NCBI GenBank assembly: GCA_003022565.1
Contig: PXTN01000075.1
Coordinates: 1-53,161, forward strand
Source: Bacteroidetes bacterium QS_3_64_15
Lineage (GTDB): Bacteria; Bacteroidota; Rhodothermia; Rhodothermales; Salinibacteraceae
Reading direction: 5' to 3'
DNA length: 53,161 nt
In this document: positions 33,574-40,966 of the stretch, in pieces
Layout of the letters: the number at the start of each line of letters is the position of its first letter
Numbering within the stretch: position 1 is the first letter of the stretch
The notes under the pieces: generated by a model
The model's input: the letters and a program-made list of their open reading frames with translations, nothing else
Databases searched by the model: none
What the model was told of the DNA's origin: nothing
Made by a program: the position numbers and the translations under genes

Positions 33574-33723
33574 TCAAGCCCCAACTCCCATCGTGAGCGC
33601 GAGCAGGGCGAAAGCAACGATCATCGCCAGGGCCGCACAGATCGGGTGGCCCCAGACTTCAAGGTCTGCATCAGCCGCAGTAAAACACGGAGTTGGTTCG
33701 AGGGAGGCCCGCCTTTCAGCCGG
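33574..33723 (-). pseudogene. Orphan C-terminal membrane-segment frame
   Basis: A frame of 49 codons without a start codon ends at TGA 33574-33576. It reads ADADLEVWGHPICAALAM followed by IVAFALLALTMGVGA, a convincing transmembrane helix with a natural-looking stop. An in-frame TAA lies just upstream of the open stretch. It may be the tail of a decayed small membrane protein once driven by the promoter at 33788-33815. I do not recognise the family. Confidence 0.3.
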
Positions 33724-33787
33724 TTATCCTTCAGGGCGCGGTCCTCCAAGGATCGGGGCTCTTTGCATCTACGCCGTTGCCGCCTGC

Positions 33788-33815
33788 ACGGTAGATTTCC
33801 AGGGCAAAGCATCAG
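33788..33815 (-). promoter_or_regulatory. Second promoter resembling that of nrdJ, CTGATG-16-TACCGT
   Basis: The sequence CTGATGCTTTGC, then GGAAATCTACCGT, parallels TTGATACTTTGG, then GGAAAGCTACCGT of the nrdJ promoter. Both follow the word ACAATAACAGCA. Downstream comes a leader with a stem AUCCUU/AAGGAU and then the orphan membrane frame. No intact gene follows before the nrdJ promoter. Confidence 0.45.
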
Positions 33816-33900
33816 GCAGCGCCGGACTATTGCTGTTATTGTTTGACCTCGAAAAACATTTTCTCGACCCAAGTTTGCTACGTCCGACGGAGCGCCATCG

Positions 33901-33937
33901 CCGGGAGAGTCCAGACCTGACTCCCGGTGATCAGGTC
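33901..33937 (-). terminator. Two mutually exclusive hairpins after the exported protein gene
   Basis: GACCTGA/TCAGGTC (33914-33937) and CCGGGAG/CTCCCGG (33901-33927) are both perfect 7-bp stems and overlap. They lie about 50 bases past the stop at 33985. No T-tract follows either stem. Confidence 0.45.
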
Positions 33938-33984
33938 CAGGCAAAGCCCTGAACTCTCTTCACAGCCGGCCACTTTATTCATAT

Positions 33985-35370
33985 TCAATCCTCCCCGTTC
34001 TCGTCCCCCTCGTATCGGAAGTTGTACGCGACGCTAATCTCGGGCGTCCCCTGGACCACGTCGACTCCGCCGTGGAGCACGAATCGCCCAAGATTGCCCA
34101 CGAGGCCGACCGAGACGATGGGCTTCCAGTCGCGACCGGCGCCGGGATCGTTGTGGGCTCCAACTCCTACGGCCGGCTGGAGGCGAGACTCGAAGACATT
34201 GTAGAAGCCGAGGGCCTTGACGCTGAGCTTCTGATCGGATTTATCCTCAATGACGGCTTGGTTGACAGCGGCCTGAAGCTGCACACCTCCCTTCGGATGC
34301 GCATAGCCCGAGGTGAGTCCGATCGGCGTACCGCCTCGGCCGTAGAGCCCGGCGGTGCCCCCCGAGGCCGCAATGATGCCTACGGCCGCGGCCGCGGCCA
34401 CGGCGGGTGTGCCGAGGTCCGCATCCTCTTCGTCCTCGTCGTCGTCATCGTCCTCCCGGCCTGCTTCACCCCGGGACCGGTCGGTGCCGTCTCCGTCCGT
34501 CTTTCCCTCGTCTGCGTCCTCTCCGTCCCCTCTTCGTCCCTCCGTCTCGTCGTCCCGATCGGTACCACGAGGACGATCCGCACCGGCGGTGGGCGTCCGC
34601 CCGATCGTCTCGCCGCGGGGGCGCCGGGTTCGTCGGTCGCCGTCTCCATCCCCGTCGTCGACATAGTACGGCTGCGGGGCCACGCGCCAGCCGATGAGGA
34701 TCCGGGTCCGTGGGCGGTAGATGCTCGGCGTCCGAGATGGCTCCTCTTGGCGCTGACGCGCATCCGGCGATCGGTCCCCCCGCCGCTGATCCTCCCCCGC
34801 CGAAAAGCCCATGCGCTCGACGACCAGTCGTTCGAGCGTCGCCCCCTCCGACAGAATCCGGCGGGCCTCTGCGGGCGACGTGTCGAGAAAGACGCGCTCG
34901 TGGGGCACGGTCACGTTGAAGGCAAAGCGATTGGGCGTGGGGCGGAGCGCCATGCTGTCGATCCCGATGATCATCTCGGCCCGCTTTTCGCCGTCGACCC
35001 GCACGGTGGCCCGGAACTCGGCGTTCGTCATGCGGATGCCCTGCGGCGCCTCGCGCCGGGGAAGCACTTTGCCCTCGTACAGCACGCGCTCGGCGGGGCG
35101 CCAACTGACCACGAACGACCAGCGCGACGAGGTGTCCGTCGCGGCGTAGCGGTAGTCGAGCGCCAGCGAGTCGATGCGGGGAAGCAGATAGGGCGCCCTC
35201 TGCCCCATTTCGTCCAGCAGGGTTGGCAGGGAGCGGGGCCAGCCCTCGATTGTGGCTGTTCCCTCTTCCTCCCCGAGGGGCGCCTGTGCATACCCGACAC
35301 TCGCCGCGTCAAGCGACAGCGCGCAAATGAGCAATACGAGTCGAAAAATAGAGGAGACGGGCCGTCTCAT
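33985..35370 (-). CDS. Exported protein with an Asp/Arg-rich middle, unknown function
   Basis: The 461-residue product has a signal peptide (SSIFRLVLLICALSLDAASV, then GYAQ). An N-terminal domain of about 180 residues follows (RAPYLLPRIDSLALDYRYAA, SFVVSWRPAERVLYEGKVLP, FAFNVTVPHERVFLDTSPAE). The middle is extremely charged, with alternating Arg and Asp/Glu (DDGDGDGDRRTRRPRGE, then a run of Asp/Glu). A glycine/alanine segment (VAAAAAVGIIAASGGTAGLY) leads to a beta-rich C-terminus (KALGFYNVFESRLQPAVGVG, FVLHGGVDVVQGTPEISVAY) that resembles short outer-membrane barrels. The family is not recognised. The Met at 35370 was chosen for the signal peptide. Confidence 0.7.
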   Translation of the reverse strand: MRRPVSSIFRLVLLICALSLDAASVGYAQAPLGEEEGTATIEGWPRSLPTLLDEMGQRAPYLLPRIDSLALDYRYAATDTSSRWSFVVSWRPAERVLYEGKVLPRREAPQGIRMTNAEFRATVRVDGEKRAEMIIGIDSMALRPTPNRFAFNVTVPHERVFLDTSPAEARRILSEGATLERLVVERMGFSAGEDQRRGDRSPDARQRQEEPSRTPSIYRPRTRILIGWRVAPQPYYVDDGDGDGDRRTRRPRGETIGRTPTAGADRPRGTDRDDETEGRRGDGEDADEGKTDGDGTDRSRGEAGREDDDDDEDEEDADLGTPAVAAAAAVGIIAASGGTAGLYGRGGTPIGLTSGYAHPKGGVQLQAAVNQAVIEDKSDQKLSVKALGFYNVFESRLQPAVGVGAHNDPGAGRDWKPIVSVGLVGNLGRFVLHGGVDVVQGTPEISVAYNFRYEGDENGED

Positions 35371-35586
35371 GGGAATTCGGCGATCAAAAAATAGGAGCGG
35401 GTGCTGTGGACCTATACAGTCGCGCTGTGTCCCGATTTCGTCACAAAAACTCGTCCCCGCCGCCGTCCGGTTCGCCCTCCGACGGCGGGAGGACACATGC
35501 TCTCTGATCTTTCCGTGCCTTTCCCTTGGGGATAACGAATGAACGCGGAATCGATGCCCAAATGACGGATGATCCCGATCGCGATG

Positions 35587-37419
35587 TTACGCGTGCTGGC
35601 GAATCGTGTCGAGGAAGAGGTCCCCGTAGCGCTCCAGCTTCACGTCGCCCACCCCGTGAAGGTCGCGGAAGGCGCCTCGGGTCTGCGGGCGGTGCTCCAC
35701 CATGGCCCGGAGCGTCTTGTCGTTGAAGATGACGTACGGCGGCACGTCCTGCTCCTGGGCGAGCTGGGTGCGTCGACTGCGGAGGGCCTCGAAGAGGTCC
35801 CGATCGGGGCCGTGCTCGGGGAGCGCGTCTCGGTCGGCCGTCTTCGATGAACGCGAGGACGAGGTCCCGGATTCGCCTCGAAAGTCGTCACGAAACTCGA
35901 CCGTCTCGTTCCCACGAAGGACCGGGCGGCAGGCTTCCGTGAGGGTGAGGCTGCCGTACCCGGTCACGTCCACCTCCACCATGTCTTTTGCCACGAGTTG
36001 CCGAATGATCGTGCGCCACTCCGTTTTGGAGCGGTCGCCCCCCACGCCGTGGGTGGAGAGCGCGTCGTGGCCGTGGCGCTGGATTTTTTCAGTCTCGGCG
36101 CCGCGGAGGACGTCGACCACGTGGCTGCTGCCGAAGCGCTGGCCGGTGCGGGCGATGCAGGAGAGCGCCTTCTGCGCGGCCACGGTGCCGTCCCACGTGT
36201 CGGGCGGCTGCAGGCAGTTGTCGCAGTTGCCGCAGGCGTCCCCGTCCATTGTCTCGCCGAAGTAGTTGAGGAGCACCTTGCGGCGGCAGGTCACGGTTTC
36301 GCAGTAGCCGCGGAGGGCGTTCAGCTTGTGACGCTGGGTCCAGCGGCGGTCCTCGTTCTCGGCGGAGTCGTCGATGAGTCGGCGCATGCGCGTCACGTCG
36401 CCGCGGCTGTACGCCATCCAGGCCGTCGCAGGACGACCGTCGCGGCCTGCGCGGCCCGTTTCCTGGTGGTAGGCCTCCAGCGTCTTCGGCACGTCGAGGT
36501 GGGCCACGAAGCGCACGTCGGGCTTGTCGATGCCCATGCCGAACGCGACCGTGGCGACCACGATGAGATCGTTCGCGCGCTGAAACTGGGCCTGGTGCTC
36601 GTCGCGCGTGGCATCGTCCAGGCCCGCGTGGTACGGGAGGGCACGATGTCCGTGGTCGTTGAGCCACGACGCCGTCTTTTCCACGTCCGCTCGCGTGAGG
36701 CAGTACACGATGCCGCTCTCGCCGGGATGCTCCCGCTCGATGAAGCCGTGGAGCTGGCGGCGGGGATTGTCCCCCTTCGGTTCCACCACGTACCGAATGT
36801 TGGGGCGGTCGAAGCCGGCGATAACCCGGGCGTCTTCCGCCATGCCGAGGCGGTTGAGCACGGCCCGCTGCGTGGGCGGATCGGCGGTGGCGGTAACGGC
36901 GATGCACGGCACCGATGCGAAGTGCTGGCGCAGCTCCGCGAGCTCCAGGTACTCGGGGCGGAAGTCATGCCCCCACTGCGAAATGCAGTGCGCCTCGTCG
37001 ATGGCGAGAAGGGACGGATTTGCCCGCCCCAGGAGGTTTATGAACGACGAGCGCGTGGCCCGCTCGGGGGCGACGTAGCAGAGGTCGAGCTCGTCGCGGG
37101 CCATCTTCTCCCGTATCGTCCGGCGCTGGTCCGGGCCGAGGCTGGAGTTGAGCATGGCGGCTCGCACGCCGCGCTGGCGAAGGGCGTCGACCTGATCCTG
37201 CATCAGCGAGATGAGGGGGGACACGACGATGCCGCAGCCGGGGCGCACCAGGGCCGGGAGCTGGTAGCAGATGGACTTGCCCCCGCCGGTGGGCATCACG
37301 AGGAACGCGTCCCGCCCCTGCACTACCCGCTCCACGACGGATTCCTGATAGGGCCGGAACGCCTCGAAGCCGAATACGGATTGAAGGACGTGCGTGGGAT
37401 CGGTACCGGTGACGTTCAT
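35587..37419 (-). CDS. recQ: ATP-dependent DNA helicase RecQ
   Basis: RecQ is a 3'-5' helicase acting at stalled forks and in RecF-pathway recombination. The 610-residue product has the full layout: Walker A MPTGGGKS (42-49), DEAHCISQWGHDFRPEYLEL, TATADPPTQRAVL, motif VI ETGRAGRDGRPATAWM, the RQC zinc cysteines (YCETVTCRRKVLL, CGNCDNC), and a winged helix. A C-terminal HRDC domain follows (DLFEALRSRRTQLAQEQDVP, PQTRGAFRDLHGVGDVKLER). An acidic/Ser-rich linker precedes the HRDC. The Met at 37419 gives the usual N-terminus (LQSVFGFEAFRPYQ). Confidence 0.96.
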   Translation of the reverse strand: MNVTGTDPTHVLQSVFGFEAFRPYQESVVERVVQGRDAFLVMPTGGGKSICYQLPALVRPGCGIVVSPLISLMQDQVDALRQRGVRAAMLNSSLGPDQRRTIREKMARDELDLCYVAPERATRSSFINLLGRANPSLLAIDEAHCISQWGHDFRPEYLELAELRQHFASVPCIAVTATADPPTQRAVLNRLGMAEDARVIAGFDRPNIRYVVEPKGDNPRRQLHGFIEREHPGESGIVYCLTRADVEKTASWLNDHGHRALPYHAGLDDATRDEHQAQFQRANDLIVVATVAFGMGIDKPDVRFVAHLDVPKTLEAYHQETGRAGRDGRPATAWMAYSRGDVTRMRRLIDDSAENEDRRWTQRHKLNALRGYCETVTCRRKVLLNYFGETMDGDACGNCDNCLQPPDTWDGTVAAQKALSCIARTGQRFGSSHVVDVLRGAETEKIQRHGHDALSTHGVGGDRSKTEWRTIIRQLVAKDMVEVDVTGYGSLTLTEACRPVLRGNETVEFRDDFRGESGTSSSRSSKTADRDALPEHGPDRDLFEALRSRRTQLAQEQDVPPYVIFNDKTLRAMVEHRPQTRGAFRDLHGVGDVKLERYGDLFLDTIRQHA

Positions 37420-37723
37420 AGAGCGTGGAGAGTCCCAACGAGACGACGAGTTTGAAATGACACGGTTCTGTGTCGGAGCGGACATAATCCTCTCCCCACG
37501 AGAGATGACATCTAACCGGTTCGCTTGCACACCGTTGCCAACATCTTGTCAGGAATTACGCCTCGCCACCGCAAGGAGGGCAGAATGGAGGTATTCCCGA
37601 GTCGTCACGGCTGGGCCTTGACACTCAGCGGCGTGACCTCCTTGCTGTGACTACCTGCACGATGGCCGCAGCGAACTGTCCCCGGTCCGCATTCTCCCTG
37701 ATGCATTCTCCCAACGCAGAAAT
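37420..37723. other. Divergent gap between recQ and the FAD oxidoreductase
   Basis: About 300 bases without a convincing gene or promoter. Both neighbours start from here in opposite directions. Confidence 0.4.
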
Positions 37724-38776
37724 ATGACTGCCAGACTGGGCGTGATCGGCGCGGGGGCCGGTGCTGCGGCCGCCACGTACATCATCGACCATGCGCTCCC
37801 AAATGCCGAGATCACCGTCTTTGAAAAGTCGCGCGGCGTCTGTGGCCGCGCCGCCGCACGGAGACGCGAGACGGGCACCACCGCGTACGTCTACGAGTAC
37901 GGCGCAAACTACCTCAAGGACGCCGACGACCGGGTCAGCAGCCTCATTGTTGGGAAATTCAACGACAGGCTCGTCGAGGTCGAGGGCCCAATCTGGACCT
38001 TCGACACCGACGGTACGGTGTCGGAGGGCCGCGATGGGGACGCGCGGCGGTGGACGTACGCGGACGGCATCACGCGATTGGCCAAGCACCTCTTCGGAGC
38101 GACGGGCGCGACAGTCGAGCGCGAGACGCGCATCGCCGACGTCTACCACGACATCGGATGGCGGATCACCGACACCGAGGGCGGTGCATACGGCCCGTTC
38201 GACGCTCTCCTGCTCAATCCTCCAGCCCCCCAGACCGCCGACCTTCTCACCGACACGGATGTTCGGGCCGTCGACCGCCTCGGCGAGGCCGCCGCCGCGG
38301 TCGAATACCGAACCGTATGGACCGCCGTCCTGGGATACGATTTCGAGATCGACGCGCCCTACTACGCGCTGGTGAATGCCGACAAGGAGCACGAGGTCGG
38401 CTGGATCGGGCGCGAAGAGTGCAAGCCGGGACACGTGCCGAACGGCGAGACGGTCCTCGTCGTGCAGGCGAGCCCCGACTGGTCGACCGAACGGTACGAC
38501 GACCCGCCCGCGCACAACATCGCCGACCTCGCGCGTCACACCGCCGAGATTAGGGGCGACCAGCGCCTGGCCGATCCCGACTGGGCCGACCACCAGGGAT
38601 GGCGCTACGCGCTGCCCGACGAGGACGTCCAGGACGAGGCGGTACGGGCCGCTGCCCGCGACGGAGTGTACGTGACGGGCGACTGGGTGGCCGGCGAGGC
38701 CCGACTGCACGCCGCGGTCCGGAACGGGCTGAAGACTGGAGATACCGTGGCCGATTCGTTCCAGGAGGGACCATAG
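37724..38776 (+). CDS. FAD-dependent amine-oxidase-like oxidoreductase (renalase type)
   Basis: The 350-residue protein begins with a Rossmann dinucleotide-binding motif (ARLGVIGAGAGAAAATYII, then EITVFEKSRGVCGRAA). Its end YVTGDWVAGEARLHAAVRNG binds the FAD ribityl chain in renalase-like proteins. GANYLKD, DALLLNPPAPQTADLL and VQASPDWS are also typical. The family oxidises nicotinamide isomers or amines; the substrate cannot be read from sequence. A long minus-strand frame covers the same region but is an antisense artefact. Confidence 0.85.
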   Translation: MTARLGVIGAGAGAAAATYIIDHALPNAEITVFEKSRGVCGRAAARRRETGTTAYVYEYGANYLKDADDRVSSLIVGKFNDRLVEVEGPIWTFDTDGTVSEGRDGDARRWTYADGITRLAKHLFGATGATVERETRIADVYHDIGWRITDTEGGAYGPFDALLLNPPAPQTADLLTDTDVRAVDRLGEAAAAVEYRTVWTAVLGYDFEIDAPYYALVNADKEHEVGWIGREECKPGHVPNGETVLVVQASPDWSTERYDDPPAHNIADLARHTAEIRGDQRLADPDWADHQGWRYALPDEDVQDEAVRAAARDGVYVTGDWVAGEARLHAAVRNGLKTGDTVADSFQEGP

Positions 38777-38902
38777 GAAGATTGCCCCCCGCTTGACCCG
38801 ACGGAGCAGACGGGGGCCGCTCCGCGAAGGCGCTGAACGCCTCCGGACGCGGGTCGTACCAACGGCATTGCTTTTCGCTTCCTTCACACCACCCGTTCCA
38901 TC

Positions 38903-39551
38903 ATGGACACCAATGTTTGTACCTATGAGGGCGATGAGGTTACCGTCACCTGGGACCGGAGCGCTGCATCCACGCCCAGGCCTGCGTGGACGGGCTGCCC
39001 GATGTTTTCAATCCGGAAAGACAGCCCTGAATTGAGCCCGACCGGGCCGATCCCGACGCGGTGGAGGCGGTGGTGCCGCGGTGTCCCACCGGGGCCCTGC
39101 ACTCTCACGCGCACCAGCGAGGACCCCGCACCAGTGCCCGACGAAAACCGCATCTCCCTGTTTCCCAACGGCCCCCTTCTCGTTCACGGCGACGCCGAAC
39201 TGCTCGATGGCGACGGCGACACGTTGCTCACCGACACGCGCATGGCGCTCTGTCGCTGCGGCCGCTCCGGCAACAGGCCCCTCTGTGATGGAAGCCACGA
39301 TGAGGGCTTCGAAGACGCCGGACGTATCGCGGTCGACCACCTTTCCACGCCCGACGACGGCGAGGACGACACGCTCCACATCCGGGCCACCGAGGACAGA
39401 CCGTTCGTGGTGGAGGGGCCCGTCACGATTGAGGCCGCCGATGAGGAGACCGTTGCGGGGCACCGGGGACGCGCTCTGCCGCTGCGGCGCCTCCGAAAGC
39501 AAGCCCTTCTGCGACGGGAGCCACGCGGAGATCGGGTTCGAGACGGGCTGA
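38903..39551 (+). pseudogene. Broken CDGSH iron-sulfur protein with an N-terminal Fer4-like domain
   Basis: An intact homolog would have an N-terminal mono-cluster domain and two CDGSH zinc-finger-like Fe-S motifs. Here the parts lie in different frames. MDTNVCTYEGDEVTVTWD is followed, after a one-base loss near 38957, by ERCIHAQACVDGLPDVFNPE. An in-frame TGA occurs at 39028-39030, then EAVVPRCPTGALH. After a shift near 39100-39118 comes ENRISLFPNGPLLVHGDAEL with the first motif CRCGRSGNRPLCDGSH. After another shift near 39460 comes the second motif CRCGASESKPFCDGSH, ending at 39551. With four lesions it cannot be functional as written. Such proteins likely handle Fe-S or redox functions. Confidence 0.85.
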
Positions 39552-39609
39552 TCGACCTTCCGTCGATGTGCCGAATCCATACGGAGTGCCTCCTGCGAAC
39601 CAAGATGTA

Positions 39610-39704
39610 GAGCGTGGGGGCGTGGGAGCGCGGGAGTTTCAGCGTTTCGCCTTCACTCTCCCACCCCCATACCCTCTACTCCCGCGCCCTCTACTCCCAC
39701 GCTC
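39610..39704. repeat. Long imperfect inverted repeat of GTGGGAG-type sequence
   Basis: The arm at 39610-39636 (starting GAGCGTGGGGGCGTGGGAG) is complementary, with a few mismatches, to 39679-39704 (ending CTACTCCCACGCTC). It separates the CDGSH pseudogene from the CDF gene and could form a large hairpin. Its right side merges into CTCCCAC-rich and CACAC simple sequence. Confidence 0.55.
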
Positions 39705-39742
39705 CCTCTCCCACACGCAAACACGCCCACACACAGACAAAC

Positions 39743-40693
39743 ATGGCTTCGTCGAAAAAGGCGATCTACGCCGCCATCCTCGGGAACTTTGCCATCGCCG
39801 TCACCAAGTTTCTCGGTGCCGCCGTGAGCGGCAGCTCCGCCATGCTGGCCGAGGGCATCCACTCCCTCGTCGACACCGGCAACGGGGGCCTGCTCCTGCT
39901 CGGCATTCGTCGCAGCAAGCGCCCGCCCGACGAGCAGCATCCCTACGGCCACGGCAAGTCGCTCTACTTCTACACCCTCGTCGTTGCGGTTCTCATCTTC
40001 GGGCTCGGGGGCGGCATCTCGCTCTACGAGGGCATCCTCCACACGCTCGATCCCGGTCACGTGGGACCGGGCACCGCCACGATCCTCGGCGTCACGATTG
40101 GCGGCCTCACCGTCAACACGATCGTGCTCGGGGCGGCCATCGTGTTCGAGGCCTTCGCGCTGCGGACGGCGGTGCAGGAATTTAACAAGCAGCGCGGAGA
40201 CACGCCGTTCTTTGAGGCCATCGTGACGAGCAAAGACCCCACGACCTTCACGGTCTTGTTCGAAGACACCGCCGCCATCTCCGGACTCGTCGTGGCCCTG
40301 GTCGGCGTCCACCTCGCCAGTGCCCTGCACATGCCGGTCCTCGACGGTGTGGCCTCCATCGTCATCGGCCTCATCCTCTGCGGCGTGGCCGCATTTCTCA
40401 TCTGGGAGAGCAAGAAGCTCCTGATCGGCGAGGCCGCTACCCCGGAGATGCGCGAGGGCATTCATCAACTTGCCGAGGAGGACCCGGACGTCACGGCCGT
40501 TGGACGCCTGCTCACGATGCACATGGGCCCACACTCGCTTCTCCTCAACATAAACCTGCAGTTCCGCGACGGGCTCAAGGCCGATGGTGTGGAGGCCGCC
40601 ATCGATCGGCTCGAACGGACCATTCGTGAAAACCACCCCAGCATCCGGTATATTTTCATCGAGGCCGAGTCCATTTCGAGAAAACGGGAGTAG
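39743..40693 (+). CDS. CDF-family divalent cation exporter
   Basis: The 316-residue inner-membrane protein matches cation diffusion facilitators, which export Zn, Fe, Mn or Co by proton antiport. Visible features are TM1-2 with KKAIYAAILGNFAIAVTKF and SSAMLAEGIHSLVDTGNG (metal site Asp in HSLVD), YGHGKSLYFYTLVVAVLIFG and DTAAISGLVVALVGV. VLDGVASIVIGLILCGVAAF holds the second pair, and a C-terminal cytosolic domain ends the protein (LLTMHMGPHSLLLNINLQF). The metal-site pattern HxxxD/DxxxA deviates slightly from ZitB, so the ion is uncertain. Start chosen at 39743 before TM1. Confidence 0.92.
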   Translation: MASSKKAIYAAILGNFAIAVTKFLGAAVSGSSAMLAEGIHSLVDTGNGGLLLLGIRRSKRPPDEQHPYGHGKSLYFYTLVVAVLIFGLGGGISLYEGILHTLDPGHVGPGTATILGVTIGGLTVNTIVLGAAIVFEAFALRTAVQEFNKQRGDTPFFEAIVTSKDPTTFTVLFEDTAAISGLVVALVGVHLASALHMPVLDGVASIVIGLILCGVAAFLIWESKKLLIGEAATPEMREGIHQLAEEDPDVTAVGRLLTMHMGPHSLLLNINLQFRDGLKADGVEAAIDRLERTIRENHPSIRYIFIEAESISRKRE

Positions 40694-40780
40694 AAGCGAG
40701 TGGGCATAAAATTCGCGTGTCCCTCCTCCCGACGGCGAGCACGCTCCGCAAGCGATGGTCCCCGCCGCCGGCATCGCTTG

Positions 40781-40809
40781 TTGACGATGACCTGTGGATT
40801 CCGTATCCA
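40781..40809 (+). promoter_or_regulatory. Promoter TTGACG-17-TATCCA for the transglycosylase gene
   Basis: TTGACG (40781-40786) and TATCCA (40804-40809) are 17 bases apart. A transcript from here would have a leader of about 150 bases before the ATG at 40967. The rest of the gap 40694-40966 shows nothing else. Confidence 0.5.
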
Positions 40810-40966
40810 TCATTCATCGGCGACTGGGACTTCAGAGTCTGTTTTGATTTTGGGTCGGATCGCGAGAGCGAGAATTGACGGAGCGAAAATCGCACCCTGA
40901 ACGAGGCCTGTAGTGGGGCTACCGGTCGAGCATCACCCACATTCCTCGATTGATTCTCAGTTTTCC

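Noticed and set aside
33690-33712. GGTTCGA motif suggesting a tRNA T-arm on the plus strand
   Set aside because: No D-arm, anticodon arm or acceptor stem can be built around it.
37625-38887. Long minus-strand open frame (420 codons) over the FAD oxidoreductase
   Set aside because: It is the antisense of a gene with clear Rossmann and FAD motifs and shows no family features of its own.
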